From: an uncultured Eubacteriales bacterium
GTDB taxonomy: Bacteria; Bacillota; Clostridia; Oscillospirales; CAG-272
DNA length: 64,000 nucleotides
Assembly (NCBI GenBank): GCA_934394585.1
Contig: CAKRQU010000004.1
Span: 1-64,000 of the forward strand
Reading direction: 5' to 3'
This document shows, one piece after another, positions 15,957 to 24,867 of this stretch. The notes under the pieces are model-generated. The model saw only the letters and a list, made by a program, of their open reading frames with translations. It ran no database searches and was not told the DNA's origin. The stretch's first letter is position 1. Every line of letters starts with the position of its first letter. Position numbers and translations under genes: made by a program.

Positions 15957-16757
15957 TTATCTGTACATTTTTCCTACTATCTTATTTTGCAGTTTCTGCG
16001 GGAGAAGCCTTGAAAGAAAAACAAAAATTTTATACTTCCCGCCGATCGTACAGCGTGCGGGCATCTTTTTCTTTTCCGCTATGCGGCACATCTTCTTTCC
16101 GATGACGTCCGCACTCATCCCGCCGCGTTCATCCTTTTCCATAGATGAAACATTGCGCGATATCATGCCGCCATAAAGCTCATCGCCCGTAAAAGTTTTT
16201 TCTCGCGCATCGGTAAATCCCGTTTTCGCATCGCCGAGCATTACGGCACATGTCTGTATACCGAAAGGTGAAAGCTCATTTGAAAGCGCAAAGGCAAGCA
16301 TATTCAGCGCCGCCTTTGAAGCCGAATAAAACGACTGAAAAGGTATCGCAAAAACAGCGGCAACCGAGCTTGTAAAAATGATTTTACCGCCCGCTTTGCT
16401 TTCGCGCAAAAGCGGCAGAGCGTATTTTATACATCTGTATACTCCAAAGAAATTCACACTGAAAAGCCGCTCTGCATCTTCATTTTCCGTAAATTCCAAG
16501 GCGCCGGATATGCCGTAGCCCGCATTGCATACGAGCAGATCTATTCTGCCCGCTTCGCCCTTTATTTTCTCCATGGCAGAGGAAATATCCGCCTCCGAAC
16601 AGACATCGGTGCGTATGCTCGTAACAGCGCCGTCGGGGCAGCGACTGCGGCTGAGATTATAAACAGTATATCCGCGTGCGACGAGAGCACGCGCCGTGCC
16701 GAGCCCTATTCCGCTTGATGCGCCGGTGACGACGGCTGTTTTCTTTTCATTTTCCAT
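15957..16757 (-). CDS. Short-chain dehydrogenase/reductase
   Basis: A 266-residue NAD(P)-dependent SDR oxidoreductase. Cofactor motif TGASSGIG (about 11-18), NAG at NAGYG, active-site S and YxxxK (FYSASKA). Substrate is unknown. It begins two bases after the mannonate dehydratase stop and so is in its operon; in hexuronate pathways an SDR often acts as fructuronate reductase (UxuB-like), a plausible but unproven role. This protein's C-terminal part resembles general SDRs more than classical UxuB. The start at 16757 is taken as the first Met after the upstream stop. Confidence 0.85.
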   Translation of the reverse strand: MENEKKTAVVTGASSGIGLGTARALVARGYTVYNLSRSRCPDGAVTSIRTDVCSEADISSAMEKIKGEAGRIDLLVCNAGYGISGALEFTENEDAERLFSVNFFGVYRCIKYALPLLRESKAGGKIIFTSSVAAVFAIPFQSFYSASKAALNMLAFALSNELSPFGIQTCAVMLGDAKTGFTDAREKTFTGDELYGGMISRNVSSMEKDERGGMSADVIGKKMCRIAEKKKMPARCTIGGKYKIFVFLSRLLPQKLQNKIVGKMYR

Positions 16758-16759
16758 GA

Positions 16760-17797
16760 TTATTTCAGCTTTTCGAGGGTTTCCCATATACCGGCGATAT
16801 ACATTGCGCCGAGCGCTCTGTCATAAAGCCCGTAGCCGGGTTTGCCCTGTTCGCCCCAGATCATTCTGCCATGATCGGGACGGAGATATCCGTCAAAACC
16901 GACATCGTGATAAGCTTTCATTATTTCCACCACATCAAGCGAGCCGCAGGGAGAATAATGCCCGCTTTCTTCAAATCCGCCGTCATCGAGGATTTTTATA
17001 TTGCGCACATGGGCGAAATGAATTCTTCCCATAGCGCCGTATTTGCGTACCATCGCCGTATAATCATTTGCCTTTGTGCAGCCGAGGCTTCCGCTGCAAA
17101 GCGTAAGACCGTGGTGCTTGTCATCATAAAGCGAAAGGAAACGGTCGATATTTTTCTCGTTTGTTATTATTCTCGGAATGCCGAAAATAGACCACGGCGG
17201 ATCATCCGGATGTATAGCCATATTTACATTGTATTCCACGGCTACGGGCATTATTTCCTTTATAAAATATTCGAGATTTTGCCAGAGTCCCTCTTCGCCC
17301 AGCTCCTTGTATGCATCGATAAGCTCTTTCATTTCGGAAGGCGAATATGAAGCATCCCAGCCGGGGAGAGCCAGCTTTGTGGGATCCATCTTTGCCACAT
17401 CCTTTGTATAATAAACAAGCGCATTCGAGCCGTCGGAAAGCGGCTGATCAAGACGCGAGCGCGTCCAGTCAAAAACAGGCATGAAATTATAGCATACGCA
17501 TTTCACTCCCGCTTCTGCGACGCGGCGGATATTTTCTTTATAATTATCTATATATTCCTGATAATTTCCGCGGCGGAGCTTTATATCCTCGTGGACGGGA
17601 ATACTTTCTATTACCTCCATTTCGAGCCCTTTGTCATTACAGAGCTTTTTCAGACGCGCTATACTCTCGCGCGGCCATACTTTGCCCGGAGCTACATCAT
17701 ATACGGCGGTAACAGTACCCGTAATGCACGGGATTTGTCTGATTTTGTCGAGTGTGACGGGGTCGCTTTCCCCATACCATCTGAATGTTATTTTCAA
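16760..17797 (-). CDS. uxuA: Mannonate dehydratase
   Basis: A 345-residue enzyme that dehydrates D-mannonate to 2-keto-3-deoxygluconate in hexuronate breakdown. Family sequence is seen from the N-terminal FRWYGESDPVTLDKIRQIP through LCSGSLGC (metal and substrate region) to the C-terminal RPDHGRMIWGE. A TTG start at 17797 is chosen: AAGGAG lies ten bases before it and the N-terminus then fits the family; the only in-frame ATG upstream precedes that ribosome site. The length fits Bacillus-type UxuA. It leads an operon with the SDR gene; no kinase, isomerase or regulator of the pathway is nearby. Confidence 0.93.
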   Translation of the reverse strand: MKITFRWYGESDPVTLDKIRQIPCITGTVTAVYDVAPGKVWPRESIARLKKLCNDKGLEMEVIESIPVHEDIKLRRGNYQEYIDNYKENIRRVAEAGVKCVCYNFMPVFDWTRSRLDQPLSDGSNALVYYTKDVAKMDPTKLALPGWDASYSPSEMKELIDAYKELGEEGLWQNLEYFIKEIMPVAVEYNVNMAIHPDDPPWSIFGIPRIITNEKNIDRFLSLYDDKHHGLTLCSGSLGCTKANDYTAMVRKYGAMGRIHFAHVRNIKILDDGGFEESGHYSPCGSLDVVEIMKAYHDVGFDGYLRPDHGRMIWGEQGKPGYGLYDRALGAMYIAGIWETLEKLK

Positions 17798-17831
17798 ATT
17801 CTGTATACTCCTTTCCGAATAATACATAATA

Positions 17832-17860
17832 AGATTATTATAAATAATCCGATTTGTCAA
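17832..17860 (-). promoter_or_regulatory. Promoter of uxuA
   Basis: TTGACA at 17860-17855, 17-base spacer, TAATCT at 17837-17832 on the minus strand. No operator palindrome was recognised. Confidence 0.65.
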
Positions 17861-18024
17861 GACTTTTTCCCGCAAAAAACAAGGCAAAAAAATTTTTTTC
17901 GCATTTTTGAAATATTTGTGAGAAAAAATCGATATGCTTGCGACTAATAAACGTAAATCGCGATAAAAAGCGAAAATCAAATATCAAAATGAAAGCCGCA
18001 AAAAAGGCTTTCGGGAGGTTAATA

Positions 18025-18669
18025 ATGAAAAAAATCTTATCTCTTATTCTCGTCGTAGGTATGCTCGCGGCTATGCTTGCTTCCTGCGGTAAAACAGACA
18101 AACCCGATTCCACATCCGCTACCACGGAAACAACGGGAAAACCCGAAGAAATCAAAAATACCGATTATTCCGTAGAGGATCTGATGAATAAAATCATCGA
18201 AACCATCGGCGGTAAAGTGACTGAAATAGACGAATACGACGGTTCCGAATTTGAAATAATGCTCACAGGTCCCCAGCATTTCAGCATAAGCAATGCAGAC
18301 GAAGGCAAGTATTACAGCGGTATCTCCGAGAGCGCTTCCCTTGTCGAGGACGACGCAGTGTGGAACGAAAACGCCATGATGGGCGGCGATCCTTTTTCCA
18401 TGGTTGTGGTAAAGCTGAAAAATGCCGCTGACGGCGACACAGTCAAAAACGAAGTTTTTGGCGGCGTTAATATGAGAAAATGGGTTTGCCGCAATGCCGA
18501 CTATCTCATCACGGTAAATAACGGAAACTATGTTCTCATGGTTATGTGCTCCAAAGCAACATGCGAAAAAATAGCCGATGCTTTTGACAGCATTCTGGAA
18601 GAAACCTCCGGCAAACGCCTTGAAAAAGAATTCAGCATGGGCGATGACGACTTCTCGGTCGGTTTCTGA
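18025..18669 (+). CDS. Predicted lipoprotein of unknown function
   Basis: A 214-residue secreted lipoprotein: basic start MKK, hydrophobic core, and lipobox LASC with the acylated Cys at 21. A Ser/Thr-rich linker (about 25-45) is followed by a mature domain of about 160 residues with no family I can name. The start at 18025 follows GGGAGG, which fixes the signal peptide; an earlier in-frame ATG does not. It is acidic toward the C-terminus. It stands between the divergent uxuA operon and the MBOAT gene and appears to be a single gene. Confidence 0.85.
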   Translation: MKKILSLILVVGMLAAMLASCGKTDKPDSTSATTETTGKPEEIKNTDYSVEDLMNKIIETIGGKVTEIDEYDGSEFEIMLTGPQHFSISNADEGKYYSGISESASLVEDDAVWNENAMMGGDPFSMVVVKLKNAADGDTVKNEVFGGVNMRKWVCRNADYLITVNNGNYVLMVMCSKATCEKIADAFDSILEETSGKRLEKEFSMGDDDFSVGF

Positions 18670-18832
18670 TAATTTTTAAATATACAGCCCAAAGCGGGCG
18701 TAAAAGACTACTGTGAAAAATCGCGATGCCAATGAAAGCGTTTTCACAAAAAATCATGATAACTCCGCAATGAATATGCGGAAGACTTCGCTTGGTAAAT
18801 CAACTACAATCAAGAAAGGTTAAAAAGAAAAT
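18670..18832 (+). other. Leader region before the MBOAT gene, with two hairpins
   Basis: No gene. GTGAAAA / TTTTCAC (about 18712-18748) encloses a loop with GCGATGCCAATGAAAGC, and CCGCA / TGCGG pairs near 18766-18783. It fits no riboswitch class I know. It could be a terminator region for the lipoprotein gene, but there is no T run. Confidence 0.3.
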
Positions 18833-20248
18833 ATGGTCTTTTCAAGCTTACCTTTTCTCTATTACTTTCTCCCCGCAGTGCTTCTGCTCTATTTTATCGC
18901 ACCGCGCAAAGTAAAAAATTACGTGCTTCTCGCTTTCAGCTTGTTCTTTTATTTTTACGGCGAAAAAAAGCTCGTGCTGCTGATGGTATTCACGGCGATG
19001 TGGGACTATCTCTGCTCGCGTTCCATTGACTTTTTCCGCCGCAGAAATAACAAAGTGATGCCGAAAGTATCGCTTATACTATCCCTGCTCGTCGATCTGG
19101 GACTGCTCTGCTATTTTAAATATACCGACTTTTTCATAGCTAATATAAATGCTATAGTGGGAACAAACATCCCTCTCCTGAAAATAGCTCTGCCGATAGG
19201 CATCAGCTTCTATACATTCCAGAGCCTGAGCTATACTATAGACGTATACCGCGGAAATGTCCCCGTGCAGAAAAATCCCTTCACTTATGCCACTTATCTC
19301 ACGCTTTTCCCCCAGCTCGTGGCGGGACCTATCGTCCGCTACTCCACGGTGGTGGATGAACTGCAAAACAGAACTCACTCCTTTGAAAAATTCTCTCAGG
19401 GTGCGCTCCGTTTCTGTGTGGGTCTGGCAAAGAAAGTGCTCATCGCAAACGTAATCGGCGAATTTTGCTCGAAATTCTCCGCTATAGGAGAAAAAACCGT
19501 AGTGCTCTACTGGCTCTATGCCGTAGCATACAGCCTGCAGATTTATTTCGATTTTTCCGGCTACAGCGATATGGCTATAGGTCTGGGCAAAATATTCGGA
19601 TTTGAATTCTGCGAAAACTTCAATTACCCTTATATATCAAAAAGCATAGCCGAATTCTGGCGCCGCTGGCATATATCGCTGGGCAGCTGGTTCCGCGATT
19701 ATATTTACATTCCGCTCGGCGGAAACCGCGTGAAATTCGGCAGATGGATATTCAATATATTCGTAGTATGGTTTATCACCGGTTTCTGGCACGGCGCGGG
19801 ATGGAATTTCATCCTGTGGGGTCTTTTCTTCGGTGTACTGCTCGTACTCGAAAAGCTCTTTCTCAATAAATTTTTCTCAAAAATTCCCGCCGTTTTCTCG
19901 CATATATATGTCATCATCGCCGTGATGATAAGCTTTGTAATATTCTCCTGCAAAGATAATCTCGGCGGATTTTCGCAGGGACTTGCGCATATAGGCGCAA
20001 TGTTTGGCGGAGCGGGCGTGAAATTCTGCTCAGCGGAAACGCTTTATTATCTGCGCGATTACGGCGTGGTGCTGATAGCCGCTATCATCGGCTCTACTCC
20101 GCTTGTCAGAAATACTGCGAAAAAGCTTTGCGAAAAATGCAGTGCCCTTGAATATGCCGCTCCCGTTGTAGTAGCCGCTATTCTGATAATCTGCACAGGC
20201 GAGCTTGTGGATTCCACATTCAATCCGTTCCTTTATTTCAATTTCTGA
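18833..20248 (+). CDS. MBOAT-family O-acyltransferase (AlgI-like)
   Basis: A 471-residue membrane protein with about ten transmembrane segments. Hallmarks are the SIAEFWRRWHISLGSWFRDY stretch (about 277-296) and the catalytic His in GFWHGAGWNF (about 319-328). AlgI/DltB-type enzymes pass acyl groups across the membrane to an extracellular polymer. It is followed after 13 bases by a DHHW protein, the common AlgI/AlgJ-like pair, so acetylation of a wall or secreted polysaccharide is likely; the polymer is unknown. AAAGG lies before the ATG. Confidence 0.92.
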   Translation: MVFSSLPFLYYFLPAVLLLYFIAPRKVKNYVLLAFSLFFYFYGEKKLVLLMVFTAMWDYLCSRSIDFFRRRNNKVMPKVSLILSLLVDLGLLCYFKYTDFFIANINAIVGTNIPLLKIALPIGISFYTFQSLSYTIDVYRGNVPVQKNPFTYATYLTLFPQLVAGPIVRYSTVVDELQNRTHSFEKFSQGALRFCVGLAKKVLIANVIGEFCSKFSAIGEKTVVLYWLYAVAYSLQIYFDFSGYSDMAIGLGKIFGFEFCENFNYPYISKSIAEFWRRWHISLGSWFRDYIYIPLGGNRVKFGRWIFNIFVVWFITGFWHGAGWNFILWGLFFGVLLVLEKLFLNKFFSKIPAVFSHIYVIIAVMISFVIFSCKDNLGGFSQGLAHIGAMFGGAGVKFCSAETLYYLRDYGVVLIAAIIGSTPLVRNTAKKLCEKCSALEYAAPVVVAAILIICTGELVDSTFNPFLYFNF

Positions 20249-20261
20249 GGAGGTAAAAATA

Positions 20262-21383
20262 ATGGCAAAAACAAAAGTGAAAAATATAATAACCTCCGCG
20301 GTTTTCGTACTGATCATAGCTTTTCTTTCGATAGCGTGCCTTTTCCACAAACCAAACGATTATTCTTCATCCGAGAGAAGAAAGCTCGAGCAATTTCCGG
20401 AATTTTCTATGGAAAATGTGCTTTCCGGCAAGTTTTTCTCGAAATTTCAAACATACGCGGCAGATCAGTTTCCTATGCGTGAAGGCTTCCGCGAGATAAA
20501 ATCGATTTCACGTTTTTATCTGCTCCATCGCAAAGAAAATAACGGTATATATATTTCAAACGGCGTCGCCGTAAAGAAAGAAACCAAAATAAATACAGAC
20601 CGTCTTACATCAAATGTAAAGCTCTGGCAAAGCATAGTGGAGAAATATTTCCCCGATTCCAATATTTATTACAGTGTTATACCCGATAAAAACTATTATG
20701 CCTCGGGAAACAAATATCCGCATTACAGCTATGATGCATTTATGAATACCGTTTCTTCCAATGCTCCTTCCGGCGCAAAATATATCAATATATTTGACAG
20801 GCTCACCATTTCCGATTTCTATTCTACGGATATCCACTGGAAACAGGAATGCATTTATTCCGTAGCCGAAAAAATAGCTCAGTCCATGGGCGCAAAAATA
20901 GATGCGGAAGGCAGTTACAAAATAGAAAACTGCGGCGATTTTTATGGTGTTTATTACGGTCAGAGCGCACTCCCCCTTTCCCCGGATACGCTGAATATAC
21001 TGAAAAACAGCACCACCGATTCCGCAAAAGTTTATCTCTACAGCTACAAAGACGGCAAATTTGTAAAAGATGAAACCGTGGTTTACAATCCTGAAGATCT
21101 TTCTTCAAATGACAGATATGATATATTCCTTTCCGGTCCGGAAGCGCTCGTGGAAATAGAAAATCCGAATAACAAAAACGGCAAAACCCTCTTTATATTC
21201 CGTGATTCTTTCGGTTCTTCCATCTCCCCCCTGCTCATATCCGGCTATGAACGCATAGTTCTCGCCGATACGAGATATATGTCCAGCGCGCTTCTTGCTC
21301 AGATAGGTCTGGATACACAGGGTGCTGCAGACGTGCTTTTCCTCTATACCACAACCACACTCAATGATACAGTAATGAGATAA
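20262..21383 (+). CDS. DHHW family protein (AlgJ/AlgX-like)
   Basis: A 373-residue protein with an N-terminal membrane anchor (about 8-29) and an extracellular SGNH-like domain. The family motif DHHW appears as DIHW in STDIHWKQE (about 188-196); the conserved RDSFGSS stretch (about 322-328) is also seen. It would work outside the cell with the MBOAT protein as the O-acetyltransferase half. The start at 20262 follows GAGGAGG. It ends at its own terminator. The His-to-Ile change in the motif is seen directly; whether it matters is unknown. Confidence 0.88.
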   Translation: MAKTKVKNIITSAVFVLIIAFLSIACLFHKPNDYSSSERRKLEQFPEFSMENVLSGKFFSKFQTYAADQFPMREGFREIKSISRFYLLHRKENNGIYISNGVAVKKETKINTDRLTSNVKLWQSIVEKYFPDSNIYYSVIPDKNYYASGNKYPHYSYDAFMNTVSSNAPSGAKYINIFDRLTISDFYSTDIHWKQECIYSVAEKIAQSMGAKIDAEGSYKIENCGDFYGVYYGQSALPLSPDTLNILKNSTTDSAKVYLYSYKDGKFVKDETVVYNPEDLSSNDRYDIFLSGPEALVEIENPNNKNGKTLFIFRDSFGSSISPLLISGYERIVLADTRYMSSALLAQIGLDTQGAADVLFLYTTTTLNDTVMR

Positions 21384-21400
21384 TTTATGCAAAAATAAAA

Positions 21401-21428
21401 AGGGATCCGCCACGCGGATTCCTTTTTT
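21401..21428 (+). terminator. Terminator of the MBOAT/DHHW operon
   Basis: AGGGATCCGC pairs with GCGGATTCCT around CAC, then a T6 run, 18 bases after the stop. Confidence 0.85.
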
Positions 21429-21439
21429 GTTTTGCGTGC

Positions 21440-22070
21440 GCTTTTTGGTTCTTTTCGCAAAAAAGGAAGAAGCGGGCGGCAGTTGCGCACTTGTTTCTTT
21501 GTCGCCTCGCGGCGACCAGTGCGAACATACTGCCCCGACAGTCCAACCGTAGACTAAATCGGAAGTATGGTTCAGACCCCCGCTTAACGCAGACTTTAGT
21601 CTGTTCAGACCAGAACTAAGCCTTCCACAACTTGATGTCCATCAAGCCATGCTCGCTCCGTCGGAGTTTAGTCTACAGTGGAAAGTATAGGCAAACTTTC
21701 GGCGTGGCACCACCCACCCCGTCGAATCTGCTCGCTTTTTGCGGCGTATTTTGTTCGCACGCGCGGTATGGCTGATGATATGCAGGGAGATGAACTTGAA
21801 ATTTTTGATTTGCTATCTGTAGCACATACTTGCCGCGCATTACTTCCCGCGGCTGACTCGACGGGGTGCGAGGTAGTTTGCAAAGGAGGGCGAGGAGCCT
21901 TCCTTTGATGACTTTTGCCGCGCTTTTTGTCAGTGAAAAGCGCGACCCCCGTTTCTCCTTGCGGGAGAAAAAAACAATCCCTCCGTCGCGGCAAGCCGCG
22001 CCACCTCTGAACCCTCCTCTTGGTCACGCAAAAGTCCCACCTCGTTTCCTTTGGAGAGGAAAATAAAAGC
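21440..22070 (+). repeat. Dispersed mosaic intergenic element, copy R3
   Basis: Core 21494-21917, between the DHHW and metK convergent genes. The left edge is shorter: it lacks the AGAGGAAG hairpin of R1, R2, R4 and R5. Here the internal pair TAGACTAAA ... TTTAGTCTA is fully complementary, and CAGACTTTAGTCTG is a perfect hairpin; both vary in the other copies. A partial 62-bp module is at 22001-22026. No gene is apparent. Confidence 0.9.
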
Positions 22071-22080
22071 ATACATAAAA

Positions 22081-22107
22081 CAGGGCTTCCGAAAACCGAA
22101 AGCCCTG
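22081..22107 (-). terminator. Terminator of metK
   Basis: CAGGGCTT pairs with AAGCCCTG around a CG-rich loop; TTTTAT follows on the minus strand and a T run on the plus strand, so it may act both ways. It lies 10 bases past the metK stop. Confidence 0.75.
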
Positions 22108-22117
22108 TTTTTCATTC

Positions 22118-23299
22118 TCATTTTACCTTTTCAAGCAGCTTGTCTGCTATATCTATCTTCTCCCATTTTACGCCCAGCTCTTCTCTGCCGAAATGACCGA
22201 AAGCCGAAAGCTCGCGATAAATGGGCGCGCGAAGTCCGAAATAATCGATTATTGCCGCAGGGCGAAGATCCACTACCTCCGAAACAGCCGCCGCTATTTT
22301 TTCGTCCGCGCAGATTCCCGTTCCGAATGTATTTACATTCACGCAAAGAGGCGTTGCGACGCCTATCGCATAAGCTATCTGCACCTCGCATTTCTTTGCG
22401 ATGCCTGCCGCTACGATATTTTTGGCTATGTATCTCGCGGCGTAGCACGCGCTTCTGTCCACCTTGGTGGGATCTTTTCCGGAGAAAGCGCCGCCGCCGT
22501 GCCTGCCGTAGCCGCCGTAAGTATCCACTATTATTTTGCGTCCCGTGAGTCCGCTGTCGCCATCGGGACCGCCCACAACAAATCTTCCCGTGGGATTTAC
22601 AAAAATCTCGGTCTTGTCATCGATATATTTTGCCGGCACCACGGGCTCTATCACATATTTTATGATATCGCGGCGAATCTGTTCGAGCGAAACATCCGCG
22701 CTGTGCTGAGAAGAAACCACGATATTTGCCAGTCGGACTACCTTGTCGCCTTCATATTCCACAGTCACCTGCGTTTTGCCGTCGGGACGAAGATACGGCA
22801 GTGTGCCGTTTTTCCTCACCTCGGTAAGCTTTTTCGAAAGCTCATTTGCCAGCACATAGCCGAAAGGCATATAGCACGGCGTTTCATCGCAGGCAAAACC
22901 GAACATCATGCCCTGGTCGCCAGCGCCCGTCTTTTCATAAACACTGTCGTCGCCTTCTTTTGCCTCGAGCGAATTGTCCACGCCGAGCGCTATATCGGGC
23001 GACTGCCTGTGAATTTTGTTTATCACCGTGCAGGTATCGGCGCAAAAACCGCAATCGGGATAGATATATCCTATATCGCGTACCGCATCGCGCACTATCT
23101 TTTCTATATTGATTTCCGCCTTCGTGGTGATCTCGCCCATTACCATCACAAGATCGGTCGTAGCGCATGTTTCGCACGCTACGCGTGCCATCGGATCCAC
23201 TTCATAAATAGCGTCGAGCACGCTGTCGGAAATTCTGTCACAAACCTTGTCGGGATGCCCCGGCGTCACAGATTCTGTAGCAAAAAATTTTCTTTCCAT
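22118..23299 (-). CDS. metK: S-adenosylmethionine synthetase
   Basis: A 393-residue enzyme making SAM from methionine and ATP. Seen: the N-terminal ESVTPGHPDKVCDRISD (ATP-binding His in GHPDK), GAGDQGMMFGFA (about 124-135), and GGGAFSGKDPTKVDRSACY (about 266-284), the phosphate loop. Length is normal for the family. It is transcribed alone behind a SAM-I riboswitch, so its own product shuts it off. Confidence 0.97.
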   Translation of the reverse strand: MERKFFATESVTPGHPDKVCDRISDSVLDAIYEVDPMARVACETCATTDLVMVMGEITTKAEINIEKIVRDAVRDIGYIYPDCGFCADTCTVINKIHRQSPDIALGVDNSLEAKEGDDSVYEKTGAGDQGMMFGFACDETPCYMPFGYVLANELSKKLTEVRKNGTLPYLRPDGKTQVTVEYEGDKVVRLANIVVSSQHSADVSLEQIRRDIIKYVIEPVVPAKYIDDKTEIFVNPTGRFVVGGPDGDSGLTGRKIIVDTYGGYGRHGGGAFSGKDPTKVDRSACYAARYIAKNIVAAGIAKKCEVQIAYAIGVATPLCVNVNTFGTGICADEKIAAAVSEVVDLRPAAIIDYFGLRAPIYRELSAFGHFGREELGVKWEKIDIADKLLEKVK

Positions 23300-23344
23300 T
23301 TTATATTCCTCTTTGTTTTTATTTTCGTCTTATACCAAATAAAA

Positions 23345-23370
23345 AGCCCTCGGGTTTATCCCCCGAGGGC
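23345..23370 (-). terminator. SAM-riboswitch terminator
   Basis: GCCCTCGGG / CCCGAGGGC stem, followed on the minus strand by TTTTTATTT. It is the SAM-bound off state, 45 bases upstream of metK. Confidence 0.9.
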
Positions 23371-23389
23371 GAGCATACAATACTTTTTG

Positions 23390-23470
23390 CTCATCTATCG
23401 GGAATTGGCACCTTGTAAAAAACAGGTTGCCGGGCTTCATCGGGCCAGTCCCTCCGCCACTCTTGATAAG
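23390..23470 (-). promoter_or_regulatory. SAM-I riboswitch (S box) of metK
   Basis: Minus-strand reading starts CTTATCAAGAG, then GGCGGAGGGACTGGCCC, GATGAAGCCCGGCAACC and GGTGCCAATTCC, the standard S-box blocks; the P1 arm closes with GATGAG. The aptamer begins at the predicted transcription start. The terminator is at 23345-23370. Its kink-turn is the type of site L7Ae-family proteins bind. Confidence 0.97.
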
Positions 23471-23478
23471 ACTATATA

Positions 23479-23507
23479 AGTATACAGTATATATCGGATT
23501 TTGTCAA
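23479..23507 (-). promoter_or_regulatory. Promoter of the SAM-I/metK transcript
   Basis: TTGACA at 23507-23502, 17-base spacer, TATACT at 23484-23479 on the minus strand. Confidence 0.88.
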
Positions 23508-23514
23508 TAGTTTT

Positions 23515-23982
23515 TTAAAAAAGTCCTATTATAAATTTTACGAGCTGCGAGCCGAATGTCATGATAAGCCCCGCCGTCAATACGCCGGCACATATAGAAA
23601 TTATCGCTTTTTTCTTCGACATGCCGAAAACGGAAGCGACAAGAGCACCTGTCCACGCGCCCGTGCCGGGGAGCGGTATTGCCACGAAAACATAAAGTCC
23701 CCATGTGGCATATTTTTCTATTTTCTCTCTGTTTTTCTCCGCCTTTTCATAAAGCCAGTTTGAAATTTTCACGAATAATTTCACTTTGCAGCCACGCATC
23801 CATTTCAGTATGGCGTTTATAAAAAGGAGAATGAACGGGACGGGTACGCAATTACCTACGATTGAAACTATAAGTGTCCAGTGCCACGGGAGTCCCATTG
23901 CCGTGCCTATCGGAACAGCGCCGCGAAGCTCTATTATCGGCACCATCGAGATAAAGAACACATATAGATATTTTTTAAGCAT
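23515..23982 (-). CDS. Small multidrug-export family membrane protein (COG2426)
   Basis: A 155-residue protein of the Sm_multidrug_ex family. Four or so membrane segments are visible, with the conserved IELRGAVPIG (about 17-26) and IPLPGTGAWTGAL (about 101-113) loops. The name is historical and the function untested; the fold is related to DedA-like proteins by some accounts. It follows ribU by seven bases, so it is under the same FMN control. Its tie to riboflavin is not known. Confidence 0.88.
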   Translation of the reverse strand: MLKKYLYVFFISMVPIIELRGAVPIGTAMGLPWHWTLIVSIVGNCVPVPFILLFINAILKWMRGCKVKLFVKISNWLYEKAEKNREKIEKYATWGLYVFVAIPLPGTGAWTGALVASVFGMSKKKAIISICAGVLTAGLIMTFGSQLVKFIIGLF

Positions 23983-23989
23983 AAAGCCC

Positions 23990-24583
23990 TCATTTTCTGC
24001 CCTTGATTATGGGCGAGAGTTTTTTATATATCGGAAGCGAAATCGCAAATGTCACCATGCCTTTTATAAAAGTGAAAGGCATATTGAAAATGAAAAGCGC
24101 CTGCCAGAGATTTCGTATGTTGGGGTTCACCGCCTGATAAAGACCGAGAACCATTTCGCTTTTCCAGCCTATCAGCGAAAAAAGCGGATATATTATAAAA
24201 TAATTTGAAAAAACGCCTGCCACAGCCATGGTAACTGCGGCGATAAGAGCCGCTGCGGCAGCGCCTTTTCTCGTTTTGTGATGCTTATATATCGTGCCTG
24301 CAGTGACAGCGAAAATAAAGCTGAGAATGAAATTTGAAAGCTCACCCACACCGCCCGTAGTGGTAAAAATAAGATTTATCAGATTTTTTATCAGCGCCAC
24401 AGCGGCACCGCCGAGCGGACCTATCGCAAATGAAGCGATGAGCACCGGAAGCTCGGAAAAATCAAATTTGATAAAGCTCGGCATCAGCGGAACATTGAAG
24501 CTGAGCATCATGAGTACAGCCGCCACAGCGGAAAAAACAGCCGTAACGGTGATATAGCGCAAAGATATACCTTTGGTTTTCAT
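23990..24583 (-). CDS. ribU: Riboflavin ECF transporter S component
   Basis: A 197-residue S component with six membrane segments. The S-family start (TAVFSAVAAVLMMLSFNVPLMPSFIKFDFSELP) and the GPLGGAAVALIKNLI stretch match RibU. It captures riboflavin and works with an energy-coupling module EcfA-A'-T, which is not in the window. The FMN riboswitch directly upstream confirms the substrate. The start at 24583 has AGAGGTG seven bases upstream, part of the riboswitch. Confidence 0.93.
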   Translation of the reverse strand: MKTKGISLRYITVTAVFSAVAAVLMMLSFNVPLMPSFIKFDFSELPVLIASFAIGPLGGAAVALIKNLINLIFTTTGGVGELSNFILSFIFAVTAGTIYKHHKTRKGAAAAALIAAVTMAVAGVFSNYFIIYPLFSLIGWKSEMVLGLYQAVNPNIRNLWQALFIFNMPFTFIKGMVTFAISLPIYKKLSPIIKGRK

Positions 24584-24592
24584 TTTTATACA

Positions 24593-24705
24593 CCTCTTTT
24601 TTCATCCGGACTTTTACCGTCGGTCAGAGAATCGCACTCTGTCAGGCATTTTTGCCGCGCGGACTTTTACCGCCGATATGGAATTTCACCATTCCCCCAA
24701 AGATT
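24593..24705 (-). promoter_or_regulatory. FMN riboswitch (RFN element) of ribU
   Basis: Minus-strand blocks match the FMN aptamer: ATCTTTGGGGG, GGTGAAATTCC, CGGCGGTAAAAGTCCGCG, then a variable arm, GACCGACGGTAAAAGTCCGGATGAAAAAAGAGG. The closing P1 strand (AAAAAGAGG) contains the ribU ribosome site AGAGGTG at 24597-24591, and no terminator lies between aptamer and gene. Control is thus likely translational, with FMN hiding the ribosome site. Confidence 0.92.
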
Positions 24706-24796
24706 GTATTCGGGAAAATTTCCCGATATCATATTTTATACAAAAGTATCATTTGGATTTTATGCCGCAATGATACAAAATATTACGAAAATAAAA

Positions 24797-24824
24797 GTTT
24801 CGGGGCGGATATCCGCCCCGAAAC
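24797..24824 (-). terminator. Terminator of tuf and the str operon
   Basis: GTTTCGGGGCGGAT pairs perfectly with ATCCGCCCCGAAAC, followed on the minus strand by TTTTATTTTC, 44 bases after tuf. Confidence 0.88.
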
Positions 24825-24867
24825 AGACAAAAGTCAATTTACAAAACCGATATTCTGCGATAAATAC

